DNA from: Cycas panzhihuaensis | Taxonomy: Eukaryota; Cycadophyta | DNA: 64,000 nucleotides | Direction of reading: 5' to 3' | NCBI GenBank assembly: GCA_023213395.1 | Contig: CM041465.1 | Location: 80,669,741-80,733,740, forward strand | Notes under the pieces: model-generated | The model's input: only the letters and a program-made list of their open reading frames with translations | Told to the model about the DNA's origin: nothing | Database searches by the model: none | Shown here: piece by piece, positions 33,560 through 43,295 of the stretch | Layout: each line of letters opens with the position of its first letter | Position numbering within the stretch: the first letter of the stretch is position 1 | Position numbers and translations under genes: made by a program

Positions 33560-35450
33560 ATCGCGGTAGATAACCATGAGAACGTAGGTATGGCCATGTT
33601 GAGCTACATGGAGATGGCGTCATAGGAGGATAGGGAGATCCTGCAGAGGTGTGACCTATACAAAGCCCTGAAGACACCTCAGTATGCATCAGATCAAAGA
33701 TTGCTGGTCAACATAATATCCCATTGGGATAGGATGAGACATGTGTTCCACCTACCGCAGGTAAGTGACGTGACGGTCATGCTAAGAGATATACGGCAGA
33801 TACTGGGATTATCGGCAATAGGGAGGCCGGTGAGACTTGGGACGCTGCCTAGCACCGAGGCAGCACATAGGGAGGCAGCCCTGTTCTTCACAGGAGCAGA
33901 TAGATGGGAGCGGAGGGGAGCTCCCCTCCAGGCTATACTAATGTCAGAGATTCCTCGGGTGAGGAAGCTGGTTATACTGTATATTCTATTCCAGATTTCC
34001 CAGAAACAGAACTATAGGGAGATACCAGGTGGATGGTTTGATGCAGTTTGCCACTGCGAAGCTGACGAGAGGATGGACTGGGTGACCCTGATAGCAGCGA
34101 ACCTCATCACCCAGCTAGATACTATCAGGATGACCGACAGAGGCGGGTTATCATATAGCACACTACTATAATGTTAGTTTTTCGATCATTTCGCGGCAGT
34201 GGCACCAGCGGGGGGACCACACCCCATCACAGAGTGGGCCCCAATGGTCCACACGTGGCAGACTCGGTTGAGAGGGATAGAGGACTGGGCCTATATCCGA
34301 TGATCGGTGGAGGTGACATCACTGGACCTCCTCAACCTGCCAGACTACGTAACAGAGCCCTACAGGACGGTGAGGTGGGATAGTGACGATGAGGCAGGCA
34401 GAGCAGGAGTGCCCGCAGGCGATGATGGAGGAGATGGGGCCGGCCCGTCACGACCTGCAGGAGAGGCAGGTCCCTTAGGGATGACAGGAGGCACAGAGGG
34501 TCCATCTAGGGCTGCCAGAGGAGAGGCAGGCCCATCAAGCACGCAGGACGAGAGTAGGGGGGCCGTGACCAGGGCCCGCAGGCTGCGGATCGTGATGGGA
34601 TCCGGAGGGACGAGAGCTGAGCAGGTCCCTGCGAGGAGGGAGGCCCAGGCAGAGGAGGTGCCAGAGGATGAGGCACCCACAATTGGCGAAGAGCCAGGAG
34701 GGGAGGATGCCGCACGACCAGAGGAGCCGGTGGCCACAGCAGGTGAGACCTAACCTTTTCCAGTGTCGTTTGGCATCCAGATAGATATTTGGTTTGGTTT
34801 GATTATGGTATATGGCGAGATACATACTAACACATGACATGTTACATTGGCAGGTGCAGCAGAGATCCAGAGATTGATAAAGGCTATGGTGAGGGAGATA
34901 TTCCCTCAGGTGTATGCAGAGGGGCAACCGCCCATTCAGGCAGAAGATGAGCCTAGAGCGGCAGGTGCCCACATGGAGGCATTCACCCCGTTGGTGAGGG
35001 CGAGAGACATATGGGCCACAGAGTCCTAAGAGCACGTGACATCTCGGGGATAGCTGTAGTAGGAGAGAGATGATGCGAGGCACGAGAGGGACGAGCTACG
35101 CGGACGGGTGCAAGCTCTAGAGGCACAGGGCGGAGTAGGCGTAGATGCCGAGAGCAAAGTCTAGCTAGCGGTACTTACAGAGTGCCTCAGAGTGACAGAG
35201 GAAGCACTCTGAGGAGAGAGGGATCGTATCCAGGCCCGATACGATCAGCTGGTAGTACAGATGGCATCGAGGTCGAGCCAGAGCAGGACGCATACCCACA
35301 TAGCGGCAACGACCCCGAGACGACCACGAGACGAGGCAAGCGACGCAGGCAACTCGTGGAGACCCAGGAGGAGCCTCAGAGGGATGTGGTCCCCAGGAGA
35401 GGGATCATATAGACCGGGAGATGGTACCCCAGGCGCAGGGCAGCAGTAGA
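33560..35450 (+). pseudogene. Antisense plant-mobile-domain-like gene of the Tat element, spliced
   Basis: This runs opposite to gag-pol. The first part (about 33,590-34,171) reads QRCDLYKALKTPQYASDQRL, ISHWDRMRHVFHLP, VMLRDIRQILGLSAIGRPV and DERMDWVTLIAANLI. The block W-x-(7-8)-FHLP followed by LRD..ILGL is the pattern of the plant mobile domain (aminotransferase-like). A TAG at 33,623-33,625 and the TAA after 34,171 interrupt it. A Gly/Ala/Glu-rich part follows in another frame (34,307-34,742), then an intron (34,743-34,853) and a basic/acidic helical tail (QALEAQGG..., RYDQLVVQM) to about 35,449. Its GC content is far above its surroundings. Antisense extra genes are known in Tat elements; function unknown. 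Confidence 0.68.
34743..34853 (+). other. Predicted GT-AG intron (111 nt) in the antisense gene
   Basis: The donor is CAG/GTGAGA at 34,743 and the acceptor TTGGCAG/GTGCAG ends at 34,853. A perfect branch-site-like TACTAAC lies at 34,825-34,831, 22 nt before the acceptor. The intron is AT-rich against GC-rich exons, as plant introns are. Removing it keeps the frame open from ...VATAG into AAEIQRLIKAM. It is oriented on the plus strand, so it would survive in genomic RNA of the retrotransposon, which is minus sense. Confidence 0.75.
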
Positions 35451-36123
35451 GTAAGAGATGTACATATGATGTACATATGATTTTGACAGGGGAAAGCATG
35501 GGCCTCCAGGGGGTCATATATAGGATCATATGATTGTACCCCCCCTGCAAGGACACCGGCTTCCCAGATGTATGATTTGACATGATTTTTGGATGTATAT
35601 ATATATATGGAGTAATTGGAACCCTATTTGGATATGAGATGCTGTGTATATATCATGTGTGGATGACATATATATTTATTTTGTATGTTATAAATGTTAT
35701 GCTGTGAATATTTTATATTATGAATATTTTATTGTATGGTGCACACGTTTCCTTCCATGTATGCCTATATGTCTAACAGGAGCACACACACACATCGTGA
35801 GTGGGGATAACAGAGAGGTGTGAGGTTAGAGGATAGAGCGGCATACATGTCTGCGGAAGAGCATAGCGGAATATGCGAAGGAAACGGTAGGCAGGAGAGA
35901 GGAGCGACGATGCTCCAAAGTGTCATCCTGATTGGGGAATGCCCAAGTAGGAAGACAAAAGTTCCCGAGAAGGTACGGGAACATGGGTTCCGTGGAAGGA
36001 ACCAGAAAGAAGAAGAAGGATCCATCTTAAATTGCCATTCTACCCGTGGTTAGGAAGAATGGGGACAACCTAAGATGGTAGTTTAGGCTCATTTCAGAGC
36101 AAGGTGAAGGGATCACTGAAAGA
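35451..36123. other. Spacer between integrase end and antisense gene end
   Basis: It is AT-rich around 35,580-35,760 and then GC-richer. It holds the 3' ends of both the minus-strand pol and the plus-strand gene, so it probably carries both poly(A) regions. No domain is seen. Confidence 0.45.
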
Positions 36124-36640
36124 TCATGCGTAAAACTTCTTAAGGAATTTCCCATTAATAGCTTTCTCGAATTCAAGCCCTTCTAGGGTGGCTATCCTGT
36201 AGGCACCATTACCAAGGGATTCGATAATGACGAAAGGACCAACCCATCGAGGTTTGAATTTGGTCAAGGGATCATGGAGATACTCGAGCTTGAGGACGTG
36301 GTCCCCAGGAAACAAAGGACGGGAATGAAGATGTTTATCGTAGGTCCTTTGTAAGTAAGCTTTAGATGCCAGGTTAGCCTCGATGGCGGTGGCGTCTCTC
36401 ATCCAAAGCCTCGAGGTCTAGAAGACGAGCCTGACGGATCGACTCTTCATCGATGAGACCTTGAAGGGAGACTCACAAGGAAGGAATCTCTACCTCCAGT
36501 GGGAGTACCACCTCGGTACTGTAGACCAGGGAGAACGGGGTCATTCCCATGGTAGAATGGATAGAGGTGCGGTAAGCCCACAAAGTGGAGGGAAGCTGAA
36601 GGTGCCAATCCTTTTGGGATTAAGCAATGGTTTTCTTAAG
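36124..36640 (-). pseudogene. Tat integrase C-terminal part
   Basis: The minus-strand open piece 36,402-36,124 reads IEANLASKAYLQRTYDKHL, FPGDHVLKLEYLHDP, KFKPRWVGPFVIIESLGNGAY and FLKKFYA, the DNA-binding tail of gypsy integrases (no chromodomain). Just upstream, another frame has WAYRTSIHSTMGMTPFSLVY and EVVLPLEVEIPSLR. A frameshift near 36,400 separates the two. It ends the pol polyprotein. Confidence 0.9.
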
Positions 36641-37400
36641 AATATTGATGAGAGTCTTATTGAAAGACTCCACTTGGCCATTTGCCTGAGGGTAGTAAGG
36701 GGAGGAAGTCTTGTGAGAAATTTTAAACTTCTCATAAAGCTCATCCATCTCCTTATTACAGAAAGGAGTTCCATTGTCAGTGATTAGGACGTCTGGAATC
36801 CCAAAATGGCAAATGATGTGTTGGTAAATGAACGTGACTATCATTTTACCAGGAGTAATGATCAAGAGGATGGCCTCTGCCCATTTGGTGAAATACTCTA
36901 TGGCAGTCAAGATAAACTTGTGTTGTGACGACGAAGGCAGGGAGATAGCCCCAATGAGGTCTAGTCCCCACTAAGAAAAAGGCCATGGTGAAACAATGGG
37001 ATGCAGGGCCTCGAAAGGCACATGGGAAATGTCGCCATGTTCCTGACATCACCGACACTTCAGAGAAAAGGCGTGAGCGTCTTTGAAAAGGGATGGCCAG
37101 AAATAACCCATGCGAAGGATCCTCTGAGGCATAGACTGGCCCCCAAAGTGACCTCCACAAATACCGTGGTGGCATTCACGAAGTACCTGGTTGGCTTTGT
37201 CAGTAGTGACGCAGCGGAGGAGGATCCCATCGAAGGACCTTTCGTACAATACCTTGTCCATGAGGAGGTATTGCCTGGCAGAAGTCCGAATACGAGATCT
37301 AACTTTGCTACTGGCATCGGAGCGGTATTGCGGCTACGTAAGATACCACACTATGTCACCATACCACTCATCATCGATGAGTGGATGGGATGAGACTCCC
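36641..37400 (-). pseudogene. Tat integrase zinc and catalytic domains
   Basis: Integrase inserts the cDNA into the host genome. Minus strand: the HHCC domain appears as ECHHGICGGHFGG, then CR, a TGA (37,049-37,051), then CQEHG. The core has WGLDLIGAI (first Asp), LITDNGTPF (second Asp) and YYPQANGQVESFN (Glu), so the DDE triad is preserved. Stops include a TAG before WGLD and TAA at 36,620-36,622. The frame is the same as that of RT and RNase H, so only point mutations have broken it. Confidence 0.92.
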
Positions 37401-38185
37401 TAAATCATCAAGATAGACTCATCAGGGAGAGAGTCATCAACGGGGGCACCAAAGGAGTTAGGGATAGGGGCGTCCGCGAGTTGCTTAGCCACTACCATTC
37501 CCTTCTTTGATTTCCGGTTGACGATATAGAGGTCAAATTCTTGAAGTAGGACTACCAATGACCACCCTACTCAAACCGAACGAGTCAGCAGGTATCGCAA
37601 GGGATCGGATTGAACGATCACCTTGGTGGTGTTGCCAAGCAAGTAGTGTCTGAACTTCTTGGTCGCATGGACCAAGGAGAGGCACTCCTTCTCAGCAGGG
37701 GAATAGTTAAGCTCGGCAGCTACGAGGGTGCGGCTGATGAAATATATAGCTCTCTTGGTTCTTGAGTCATCCTCCTGAGCTAGCATAGCGCCCAAGGACT
37801 CGTCGATCCAAAGGGTGTATAGAATGAAGGGCCTATCGAATCGAGGAGGTGCCAATGTAGGAGCAGAAGCTAGGGCTTCCTTAAGTCCTTCGAAGGCCTT
37901 TTGGGTCTTATCAGACTAGGCAAAAGGAGCTTCCTTCTTTAATAGGTTCGTGAGGGGTTTAGCACTCATAGTGAAGTCTGCTAAGAAGCGCCTGAGAAAA
38001 CCAAGCCTTCCTAGAAACGACTTAATCTGTCGTTGAGTTCTAGGCGGCGGCATGTCAAGGATCGCCCTGACCTTGTCAGGGTCAATCTGAATTTCTTGTT
38101 TGGACACAAGGAACCCAAGGAGTTTACCCGAAGTAACAGCAAACACACACTTGAGCAAATTTAAACTGATGTGATACTTGCAGCA
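37401..38185 (-). pseudogene. Tat RNase H (RT-linked)
   Basis: Minus strand: CVFAVTSGKLLGFLVS, IKSFLGRLGFLRRFLADF, then RPFILYTLWIDESLGAML, RAIYFISRTLVAAELNYSPA and VQSDPLRYLL. The usual first catalytic Asp of the RNase H fold is in the YTLWIDES block, a weakened form of the common 'L..D.S..A.G' motif. TAG (37,916-37,918) and TGA (37,571-37,573) interrupt it. Tat elements are thought to have a weakened RT-linked RNase H beside the additional one, and this pattern fits. Confidence 0.88.
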
Positions 38186-38815
38186 TCATGAGAAGATGGC
38201 ATGCAAGTCAGATGGATGATGGGCCCTGACATGGGAGAGACCCATCATATCATCCATGAAGACCTCCAATGTATTATCAATGAGGTCATGGAAAATGAAA
38301 TGCATGGCTCTTTGGTAAGTAGCACCTGCATTCTTAAGACCGAAGGGCATCGTCTTGTAGGCAAAGGTACCCCAAGGTGTAGTGAAGGCCGTCTTGTGGC
38401 AGTCTTCAGGAGAAATCTGAATCTGGTTATAGCCGGAGAAGCCGTCCATTAGGGACATAACTTCAAATATAGCGGTGCGATCAATAATTTGATCGATGAA
38501 GGGTAATATGAAGTTGTCCTTAGGACAAGCATTATTGATGTCGCGAAAATTGATACATATATGGATTGCCCCATTCTTTTTAGCAATGGGGACAATGTTA
38601 GAGACCCATTTAGGATAGTCAATGGAAGTAATAAGCCCAGCTTCCAGAAGCTTCTCAACCTCCATCTTGACGACGGCTGAGAGCTTCGGGTGAAGGGGAC
38701 GCTGCTTCTGGCACACAGGGCGGGCACCAGGAATGGTGGTGAGGTTATGATTGACAATGGAGGGGTCGATTCCCTTCATGTCAGCATAGTCCAACGCAAA
38801 CATGTCTCGAAACTC
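38186..38815 (-). pseudogene. Tat reverse transcriptase
   Basis: The open piece of 205 codons (38,803-38,186 minus) carries the RT fingers and palm: VEKLLEAGLITSIDYPKWVS, CINFRDINNACPKDNF, MDGFSGYNQIQISPED, TPWGTFAYKTMPFGLKNAGA and VFMDDMMG. The catalytic Asp pair (FMDD) is intact. It begins after a TAG (38,816-38,818) and ends at a TGA (38,186-38,188), beyond which the same frame continues into RNase H. Family wording places it in the Tat/Ogre clade. Confidence 0.95.
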
Positions 38816-38818
38816 CTA

Positions 38819-39914
38819 AAACAGAAGGGAGTACTCCCTTATCTCATGAGGAGAACACTCCAACCTGACCTTAATGACCTTACCGGGGGCCAAGACTATG
38901 TCTTGGGTTGCCCCCATGCATATGGCATTGTCCTCCTCGAAGTGGAGAGGGGTAAGGTCAACAGGAAGAGGTGCAATAGGAGACAAGATCGGATCGGCAA
39001 GTGTGGATCTGATCACAAGGATCTTCTGGTGACCAAGCCTGTGGTGACCAGAAGGCAAGTTGGGCATAAAACCCGCTAGGTGCTCAAGCAGGGCTTTGTC
39101 ATCCTCAAAGTAATCCACCCCATGGATGACCTTACTTAGAGTAAAGGAAGAACTGGAGGGAGTAGAAATAATGGGACTGTGATGGTCGTCGGGTTGCTCA
39201 ACTTCCTCGCAGGATTCTGAAGGAAAGTCAAAAGGAGGCTCCTCGAAAGGAGTGAAAGGCAGTTCTTCGAAGCCATTACTTATGGGGGGTAAAGAAGAAG
39301 AAGAACTGACGATGGGCAGGTCAATACGAGCAATGACATGTGACACGCAGGAGTAGCTAGCCTCACCAACGAGAGAGATGCTAGACGAGGGTCTAGGACG
39401 AGATGGGTGCGACCTACTGGTGCAGAGGGAAGAGACGGGGTGAAGACAATCCTCGTCCTCATCGTGTGACTCGTCATCACTAAACGAAACGAGGTACCTG
39501 TAACTCCCAATGCCAATAGGGACGAACCGCATGAGACTAGGGGAAGAAGATGCAGGATCTTCTTCAGATGGGTTAGGTATGCCAATAGAGCAAGTCAATG
39601 CGTGCGTAGAAGGACCTCGGTTTGCCGAATTGGTGGAATGAGTTTGTTTGGTAAATAGGCGTTCGCGGGGAATCACTCTCATCCGTTCGTCATGGATGAA
39701 TTTAAGTTATCCCCAAAGAGTCGAGCACACGACTCCTATTTGGTTGAGCCATGGATGACTTAGAAGGAGGTTGTAGTCAACGTCAACATCGAGGACTACA
39801 ACATCGGCAAGAATAGTCTTGCCCTCAAGGGTGAGCGGAATCACGACAGATCCCAAAGGGGTCTTCTCGCTACCATCATAACCTTGGCATCGCCATGGAA
39901 CAGGTTCTAAGGCA
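38819..39914 (-). pseudogene. Tat protease C-terminal end and protease-RT linker
   Basis: From the G insertion point the minus strand reads TLEGKTILADVVVLDVDVD and YNLLLSHPWL, the C-terminal Y.LLLG..W-type motif of retroviral-like proteases. A TAA at 39,707-39,709 interrupts it. The open piece 39,682-38,816 (288 codons) is a Ser/Pro/Glu-rich linker with HGVDYFEDDKALLEHLAGF and HEIREYSLLF. It keeps the same frame as RT. The N-terminal half of the protease lies beyond element G, at about 45,526-45,640. Confidence 0.85.
39910..39914. repeat. Target-site duplication AGGCA, left copy
   Basis: AGGCA here and at 45,526-45,530 flank element G perfectly. Confidence 0.95.
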
Positions 39915-40362
39915 TGTTGGGTGTAATGTCATCACTCAACTCCCTCTTACCTACCAGGATTGTGCACCTCAATTTAGACATATGATGCTCAACATGTCCA
40001 GGTAAGTTAAGGTAAGTTGAGTTAGTTTCATTTAAGTTAAGTTAGTATTATTTTATTATTAATTTGAATTCAGGGGTTGAGGAGTTTCCCTCCTCCCCAA
40101 ACTATAAATGTTAAGGGTGTACAACCACCACGGTGTCTTTAGACACCACCTACTTTTGAGGAAGATTTGGAATACTCATTCTACTACAATGGATTGAACA
40201 ACAAGGCTCTCATGTGTTATGCTATTGTAATTGGTGATACACTGCTGTATTAATGCAATACTAGTTTATGCTTATTTGATATATGTTCTAATCTGTTAGT
40301 TTGCAAGCATATTTTTCTTTCATTTGGTATCAGAACATTGTGGCTCCATATTTTTTCCATCA
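39915..40362 (+). repeat. 5' LTR of element G
   Basis: It starts TGTTGGGTGTAATGTC and ends TTTTTTCCATCA. It is repeated at 45,081-45,525. The right 215 bp of the two copies differ at about one position, while the left half holds nearly all the differences. Confidence 0.95.
40103..40109 (+). promoter_or_regulatory. TATA box candidate in 5' LTR of G
   Basis: TATAAAT follows a C-rich stretch (TCCTCCCCAAAC) and is kept in the 3' LTR at 45,268-45,274. Transcription would start about 30 bp downstream. Confidence 0.6.
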
Positions 40363-40364
40363 TT

Positions 40365-40379
40365 TGGTATCAGAGCAGG
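40365..40379 (+). promoter_or_regulatory. PBS of element G (initiator Met tRNA)
   Basis: TGGTATCAGAGCAGG is a perfect match to the iMet PBS core, two bases after the LTR end. A similar TTTGGTATCAGAAC is also present inside the LTR just upstream. Confidence 0.93.
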
Positions 40380-42103
40380 CGATTACTGACCTGCTGAAGT
40401 TTTTGAAGAAAGAATACCAGGATCTACTGGCACTCTACAACAGATTTCTTTTACAAGCAATATATATTAACTAGATTAGTTTTCTGAAATTTTTAGCAAG
40501 ATCTATATATCATTTTCAGCAGATTTTGATTATTTTTGAGCTATATTTCTGGTTCAACAAATATTACTGAGATCAATTTTCAGATTTGTGCAGATCTACA
40601 AAGGATTTTCAACAGCAAACTATATACTTTCAAGTTTATTCTTATATTTGAGTTATTTTCTGTTCAGATCTACAGATTTATCATATATTTTGACAGCTTA
40701 CAAGTTTTTTTATCTACTTATCTGATATTTTTTTGCAGATCTGTAAAAGAGCATCAGTTGCATATAAAAGTTATCAAGTTTTTTTCAGAGATCTACAATT
40801 TATTACTTTAGATCTGCTATTTTTTTACTATAACCGCTTATTTCAACAAGTTTTCAATATTTTCATTATATTTGTTCATATCTGTGATATTTTTTGCTAT
40901 AGATCTGCTATACTAAGGCCAGATCTACAACATTTACATAATATTTTTGCAGATCTACTGGGTCTCACTTCAGATCTGAGACTTTTCATCATCTGGTGAT
41001 ATCTTCTACAAGTTTTTCAACAAATTTATTATATTTTTCAATAGATTCACTCATTATTTGGTTATTTCTTATGGTATAACAAGTATATTCAGTGTTATTT
41101 CACAAGATTTGTGCAGATTCATAAAAGCTTTTTCTAAGCTACAAGCTATATTTCAATCTACAAAAGATAGCAATTGCATATACTTTTGAGGCATTTTCAC
41201 CATTCGAAGAAGTATATGTAGTAGATCTATTTGTTGAAGAATACACTTGAATGTTTGAAGATCTCATATGTAAGGGTTAACCTGCTACAAGTCTGCAAAT
41301 CAGCTACACTACCAGGTTTTCGATTACATTTTTCGATTTGCATATATATTTCTAATATATCTACTACAAGATACATTTGAAAAGCTCATTAAATGAGTAT
41401 ATTGCTCCATTAAGCTGTTTTACTGTTATTATTTGAAATGATTTCTGTAAAATCTCTGTATCCCTTTTCATATACCTGCAACATATTTGAAAGTTTGTTT
41501 CAAATACAAATTTATAGACATTTTTATATATTTTTTCTGTCAATATATTAAAAGGGGGAAGAAGGATCTGGTTTATTTGAAGTATTTATGTTGAAAGGCC
41601 TATACAAATCTGTTTGAAGTATAATTTTTTTATCGTTACTCATTAGTATTTCCAACTTCTAGCTTGGGTTATATCCTCCAAACCTAGTAGAGTCCTACTT
41701 TAGCTTGCCATTCGTTTGATTTCATTCCATAACTACATCTTTTTTAAGAGCAATCGTTCTTAACATTTGTTAAAATATTCCTTTTCACTCAAGTGATACT
41801 CACATTGTGTAGATCCATACCTTGATCGAAATCTGATAAGTAATTTGGTAGCAGAACCATACTCACATCAAGAACCTCATTATTCTCTTTGTTATATGTG
41901 TGTTTTAAGTTTAGGCCCAATTGTTGAGCCATAATTTTAAAAGGACAAACATCCAAAATCAGACTACTCTACGTCACCTTATGCAAGAAGCTTAAATCAA
42001 ATCCTCTTTGTTCCTTATTAACTTCAAAGTATACAAAAAAAAGGAATCCAAAGCCTTGCAGCCTCTCCTTTCCAAGCTCTCATGCCTGGTTCACCTCATT
42101 CTT
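40380..42103 (+). other. Leader of element G, AGATCT-rich then AT-rich
   Basis: No gene is seen. Between 40,499 and 40,977 the palindrome AGATCT occurs about ten times, mostly as CAGATCTAC or AGATCTG. After 41,650 the sequence may be intron or flank belonging to the reverse-strand U2AF-like fragment that follows. Confidence 0.55.
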
Positions 42104-42286
42104 TCAATACATTTTTTTCAATCTACACTCATTGAACAAATATTGTAACCGTACAACGAGCACTCTGGACATAGCCCACTGCTCTACAAATATTAATCCA
42201 TCAAGGGCCATTACGTTGCTGGCCTCCTCAACTGTTCGCATTTCCATAAAAGCAAACTTCTTTTCATGATTAATGTACACAAGCAA
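42104..42286 (-). pseudogene. U2AF65: Captured U2AF large-subunit (U2AF65) exon fragment
   Basis: The minus-strand text VYINHEKKFAFMEMRTVEEA, followed by SNVMALDGLIF, is the centre of RRM1 of the plant splicing factor U2AF large subunit, which binds the 3' splice-site polypyrimidine tract. Only about 32 residues (roughly 42,173-42,272) match. The text after GLIF (VEQWAMSRVL...) does not look like U2AF and starts with GT, so the exon probably ends there and intron sequence follows. There is no start codon context or other RRM nearby. It lies antisense to the host retrotransposon and is presumably a transduplicated gene piece. Confidence 0.88.
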
Positions 42287-43200
42287 CTTCTTTACACATT
42301 CACCGTGTTGTGCCTCACTACTTCACGCCCGGCTCATTGCCATCCATTCGCTAAGGCTTGCCTCATTGCGTTTTGATATTGACCCATACTTCATTATTGT
42401 GCTTGCCCGTGCTTCATTATTGTGCCTGCTCCATTGCGTTCTTCCACTCACAGCTAAGAGCCGTTGCGTTCTTAGTGTGTATTGCCATTTCCGTATCATT
42501 ATTTATTATTCTATTGTCAGCTTGCCTTGCCGTGGAGTCACCGTTTTTGTGCCCTTGTATATTGTTTGAATTATCCTCAACCTCCTGTGCAGTCTATGTC
42601 TCCGTCTAGTTTATGCCATCGGCTCGGTGCCTTGGTGCGTTGCTGCACGTTGCCTCCATCCTCGATTCTCGCCGATCGGGCCCCTAATCGCGGGCGCCAT
42701 ATGCGTTCGCACTTTACCCTGCGTTCTGCCTCGGCCTTCGTGCAATGGTGCGACGCTAGCTAAGGCGCTGTTCATTCCTGCCAGAAGACGCTTCATTTCG
42801 AATACCGGCTAAGACGCACATTTCGCCTCGCGCCGTGCTCGTGTATCGCCGCTTAGCTCGATTTGATCACCCGCTGGGCGCCCCTGCTGGGTCTGCTCAC
42901 CTCTGCAAGCCCGTTGCCTTATCCGCGTGCCGTCTCGGCCGCCAATCGCTCGCGGCTTTGCTCGCCATTCGGCCCCATTGATTATCGTTATTATCGCCTA
43001 TTTCGCCATTGATTTATGCGTTGGGTGCCTCATTGTTATTCGCGCTTCTCAAAGTGCTTTCTTTTATATAATGCATTCCGTTTAGTACGGCGACCGTCTT
43101 CTAATATTGTTCTAATACAAAGTTTAAAATATATATATATAATTTATTATATTTTTTAAATCCGGTATTCGCTTTTTAAAGGGTTTAAGTTGTGCTTTTC
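42287..43200 (+). other. GC-rich island of unknown origin in element G
   Basis: From about 42,300, and most strongly 42,600-43,020, the DNA is rich in C and G with many CpG (GCCGATCGGGCCCC, CTCGCCATTCGGCCCC), very unlike its AT-rich surroundings. Frames of 60-98 codons are open on both strands but show no known domain. It may be a captured gene promoter or 5' exon, perhaps from the same locus as the U2AF piece. Confidence 0.5.
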
Positions 43201-43204
43201 AACT

Positions 43205-43295
43205 CGACGAGCGAGTTCACCCTCCTGGCATCGGAGGTTTCTGTTTCCATTATCTGACTGGTCTCGGGTTCAATCCCAGCCCAGTTCAGCCTGCA
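43205..43295 (+). ncRNA. tRNA-like / SINE head with A and B boxes
   Basis: TGGCATCGGAGG at 43,226-43,237 fits the Pol III A box at nearly all fixed positions, and GGTTCAATCCC at 43,267-43,277 fits the B box apart from one base. The 29-base gap is within the range for tRNA-derived SINEs. A cloverleaf does not fold fully, so this is not a working tRNA. No poly(A) or TSD could be fixed. Confidence 0.38.

Noticed and set aside
34360-35083. Long minus-strand frames opposite the antisense gene
   Set aside because: They are mirror frames of the GC-rich plus-strand gene and carry no known domain.
42273-42812. Plus-strand frames of 60-98 codons in the GC-rich island
   Set aside because: Cys/Leu/Ser-rich text with no domain; overlapping frames on both strands. 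Kept only as an unassigned island.
43226-43277. A true tRNA gene
   Set aside because: A and B boxes are present but acceptor and anticodon stems do not pair, so a functional tRNA is not supported.
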